Positions 37,591 to 38,753 of a DNA stretch of 38,753 nt are shown here, piece after piece. The translations under genes and the position numbers were made by a program. Below the pieces are notes generated by a model, which was given only the letters and a program-made list of their open reading frames with translations, made no database searches and had not been told where the DNA came from. Positions within the stretch are counted from its first letter, which is position 1; each line of letters begins with the position of its first letter. Source of the DNA: Fimenecus sp045613585 (lineage in GTDB: Bacteria > Bacillota > Clostridia > Oscillospirales > Acutalibacteraceae); assembly GCA_045613585.1 (NCBI GenBank), contig JAZLBG010000032.1:1-38753 (forward strand), written 5' to 3'.

Positions 37591-38753
37591 ATGACACAAT
37601 TTAATATTACAGGTATGAGCTGTGCAGCTTGTGTTGCCCGTGTTGAAAAAGCAGTTAATGCGGTAGATGGTGTAAATACTTGCTCTGTCAGTTTGCTCAC
37701 TAATTCAATGGGTGTTGAAGGCTCTGCCAGTGCAAGCGCCATAATTAAAGCGGTTACAGATGCAGGCTATGGTGCAAGTCTTAAAGAGGGCAAAAATGCA
37801 CCATCAAAAGAAGATGCACTTAAAGATACTGAAACTCCCAAACTCAAAAAACGCTTGTTTTTATCATTAGGCTTTTTAATTGTTTTAATGTATATCTCAA
37901 TGGGGCATGTAATGTGGGGTTGGTGGTTGCCTATAACTAATCCTATTATCATTGGGGAGTTAGAGTTTGTTTTAAGCCTTGTTATAATGGTAATAAATCG
38001 CAATTTCTTTATAAATGGATTTAAAGGATTTATTAAAAAATCACCTAATATGGATACTCTTGTAGCCTTAGGCTCGGGTGTATCGTTTGGTTATAGCGTT
38101 TATTTGTTTATAAAAATGATTACTCAAGGCGGTGATATGGCTCATCATTACTTGCATCAGTTTTATTTTGAGTCCGCCGCTATGATTGTAACGCTTATTA
38201 CAGTTGGCAAAATGCTTGAAGCAAGGTCTAAAGGCAAAACTACAAATGCACTTAAATCCTTAATGAATTTAGCACCAAAAACCGCAACAATTCTTATAGA
38301 TGGTGTTGAAACGGAAGTGCCAATTGAACAAGTCAAAAAAGGTGATATATTCGTAGTCCGCCCAGGTGAACAAATTTCTGTGGATGGTGTAATTTTAGAT
38401 GGCCATACCGCAGTTGACGAATCTGCCCTTACGGGAGAAAGTATTCCTGTTGACAAAAATGTAGGGGACAGAGTTTCAGGCGGTACAATAAATCAGTCAG
38501 GCTTTATTAAGTGCGAGGCGTTACGAGTTGGCGAGGATACAACCCTTTCACAGATTATAAAAATGGTAAGCGATGCGGCTGCAACAAAAGCACCAATTGC
38601 AAAAATTGCCGACAAGGTTTCAGGTGTGTTTGTGCCGATAGTAATCACAATTGCAGTAATTACAATTATTGGTTGGTTAATAGGTGGGCAGAGCGTTGGC
38701 TATGCACTTGCACGCGGTATTTCGGTGCTTGTAATCAGTTGCCCTTGTGCTTT
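37591..38753 (+). CDS. copA: P1B-type heavy-metal ATPase, CopA-like (cut by the window edge)
   Basis: 387 codons before the right window edge; about half of the expected ~700-850 aa. One N-terminal HMA domain with the metal-binding GMSCAAC (C11, C14); membrane segments from about residue 90 (FLSLGFLIVLMYISMGHVMWGWWLP); NMDTLVALGSGVSF; the actuator motif TGES at 281-284; and the transmembrane metal site CPC (C384, P385, C386) at the very edge. The HMA motif plus CPC and the MDTLVALG segment point to monovalent copper export. The phosphorylation motif DKTGT lies outside the window. AGGTGAG precedes the ATG. Confidence 0.9.
   Translation, partial: MTQFNITGMSCAACVARVEKAVNAVDGVNTCSVSLLTNSMGVEGSASASAIIKAVTDAGYGASLKEGKNAPSKEDALKDTETPKLKKRLFLSLGFLIVLMYISMGHVMWGWWLPITNPIIIGELEFVLSLVIMVINRNFFINGFKGFIKKSPNMDTLVALGSGVSFGYSVYLFIKMITQGGDMAHHYLHQFYFESAAMIVTLITVGKMLEARSKGKTTNALKSLMNLAPKTATILIDGVETEVPIEQVKKGDIFVVRPGEQISVDGVILDGHTAVDESALTGESIPVDKNVGDRVSGGTINQSGFIKCEALRVGEDTTLSQIIKMVSDAAATKAPIAKIADKVSGVFVPIVITIAVITIIGWLIGGQSVGYALARGISVLVISCPCA

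Noticed and set aside
1..38753. A novel defence island or biosynthetic cluster
   Set aside because: No nuclease, toxin-antitoxin, restriction, retron, NRPS/PKS or RiPP precursor was seen; most genes are housekeeping genes in ordinary operons.

Overview
The window looks like a chromosomal segment of an anaerobic, low-GC Gram-positive bacterium of class Clostridia, probably a gut member of the Oscillospiraceae/Lachnospiraceae sphere. The basis is AT-rich codon use, AGGAGG-type ribosome sites, sigma-A promoters, Gram-positive gene pairs (two adjacent M16 peptidases, mltG beside a U32 gene), strictly anaerobic enzymes (pyruvate formate-lyase and its activase, formate-THF ligase) and REP-like palindromes of a kind I associate with gut Firmicutes. 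No species call is justified. I see no phage, integron or CRISPR array; the only transposase is a broken one.

Layout. 1-3.9 kb (+): a YtrA-type GntR regulator with an upstream palindrome, then an ABC ATPase and a large permease. 3.9-13.1 kb (-): ten closely packed genes read from a promoter in front of tmk: thymidylate kinase, a DUF2156 protein, a GNAT, a DJ-1 protein, 5-formyl-THF cyclo-ligase, MltG, a U32 protein (probable tRNA hydroxylation factor), a YhhN membrane protein, TrmB and a sugar-type MFS symporter. 13.2-15.3 kb (+): a double-length ThyX and an Amidase_3 cell-wall amidase. 15.4-16.0 kb: tRNA-Gln(CUG) followed by about 550 bases of hairpins, REP-like palindromes and gene debris. 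16.0-17.3 kb (+): a small membrane/coiled-coil protein and a GH43 enzyme. 17.3-22.1 kb (+): a ZTP riboswitch controlling pflB-pflA-fhs. 22.3-26.1 kb (-): a GH3 glycosidase and RmuC. 26.2-29.8 kb (+): an orphan solute-binding lipoprotein, a VanZ protein, a DUF1015 protein and a decayed REP-associated transposase. 29.9-32.2 kb: a YczE-type membrane protein (+) and an uncharacterised radical SAM enzyme (-). 32.4-36.8 kb (+): two M16 peptidase-family proteins, Lgt and FolD. 36.9 kb to the end (+): an unknown membrane protein and a P1B-type ATPase (CopA-like) cut off by the window edge.

Theme. One-carbon and folate chemistry recurs: PFL makes formate, Fhs loads it onto THF, FolD interconverts the formyl/methenyl/methylene forms, 5-FCL rescues 5-formyl-THF, ThyX spends methylene-THF on dTMP and Tmk phosphorylates dTMP. 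The riboswitch senses ZTP/ZMP, the purine intermediate that accumulates when 10-formyl-THF runs short, so its target operon is logical. The observations I rate highest are the ThyX tandem fusion, in which catalytic motifs are split between the two halves; the riboswitch, with a compensated pseudoknot base pair; the array of small hairpins after the tRNA; and a radical SAM protein with a cysteine-rich tail. None amounts to a demonstrated new system.
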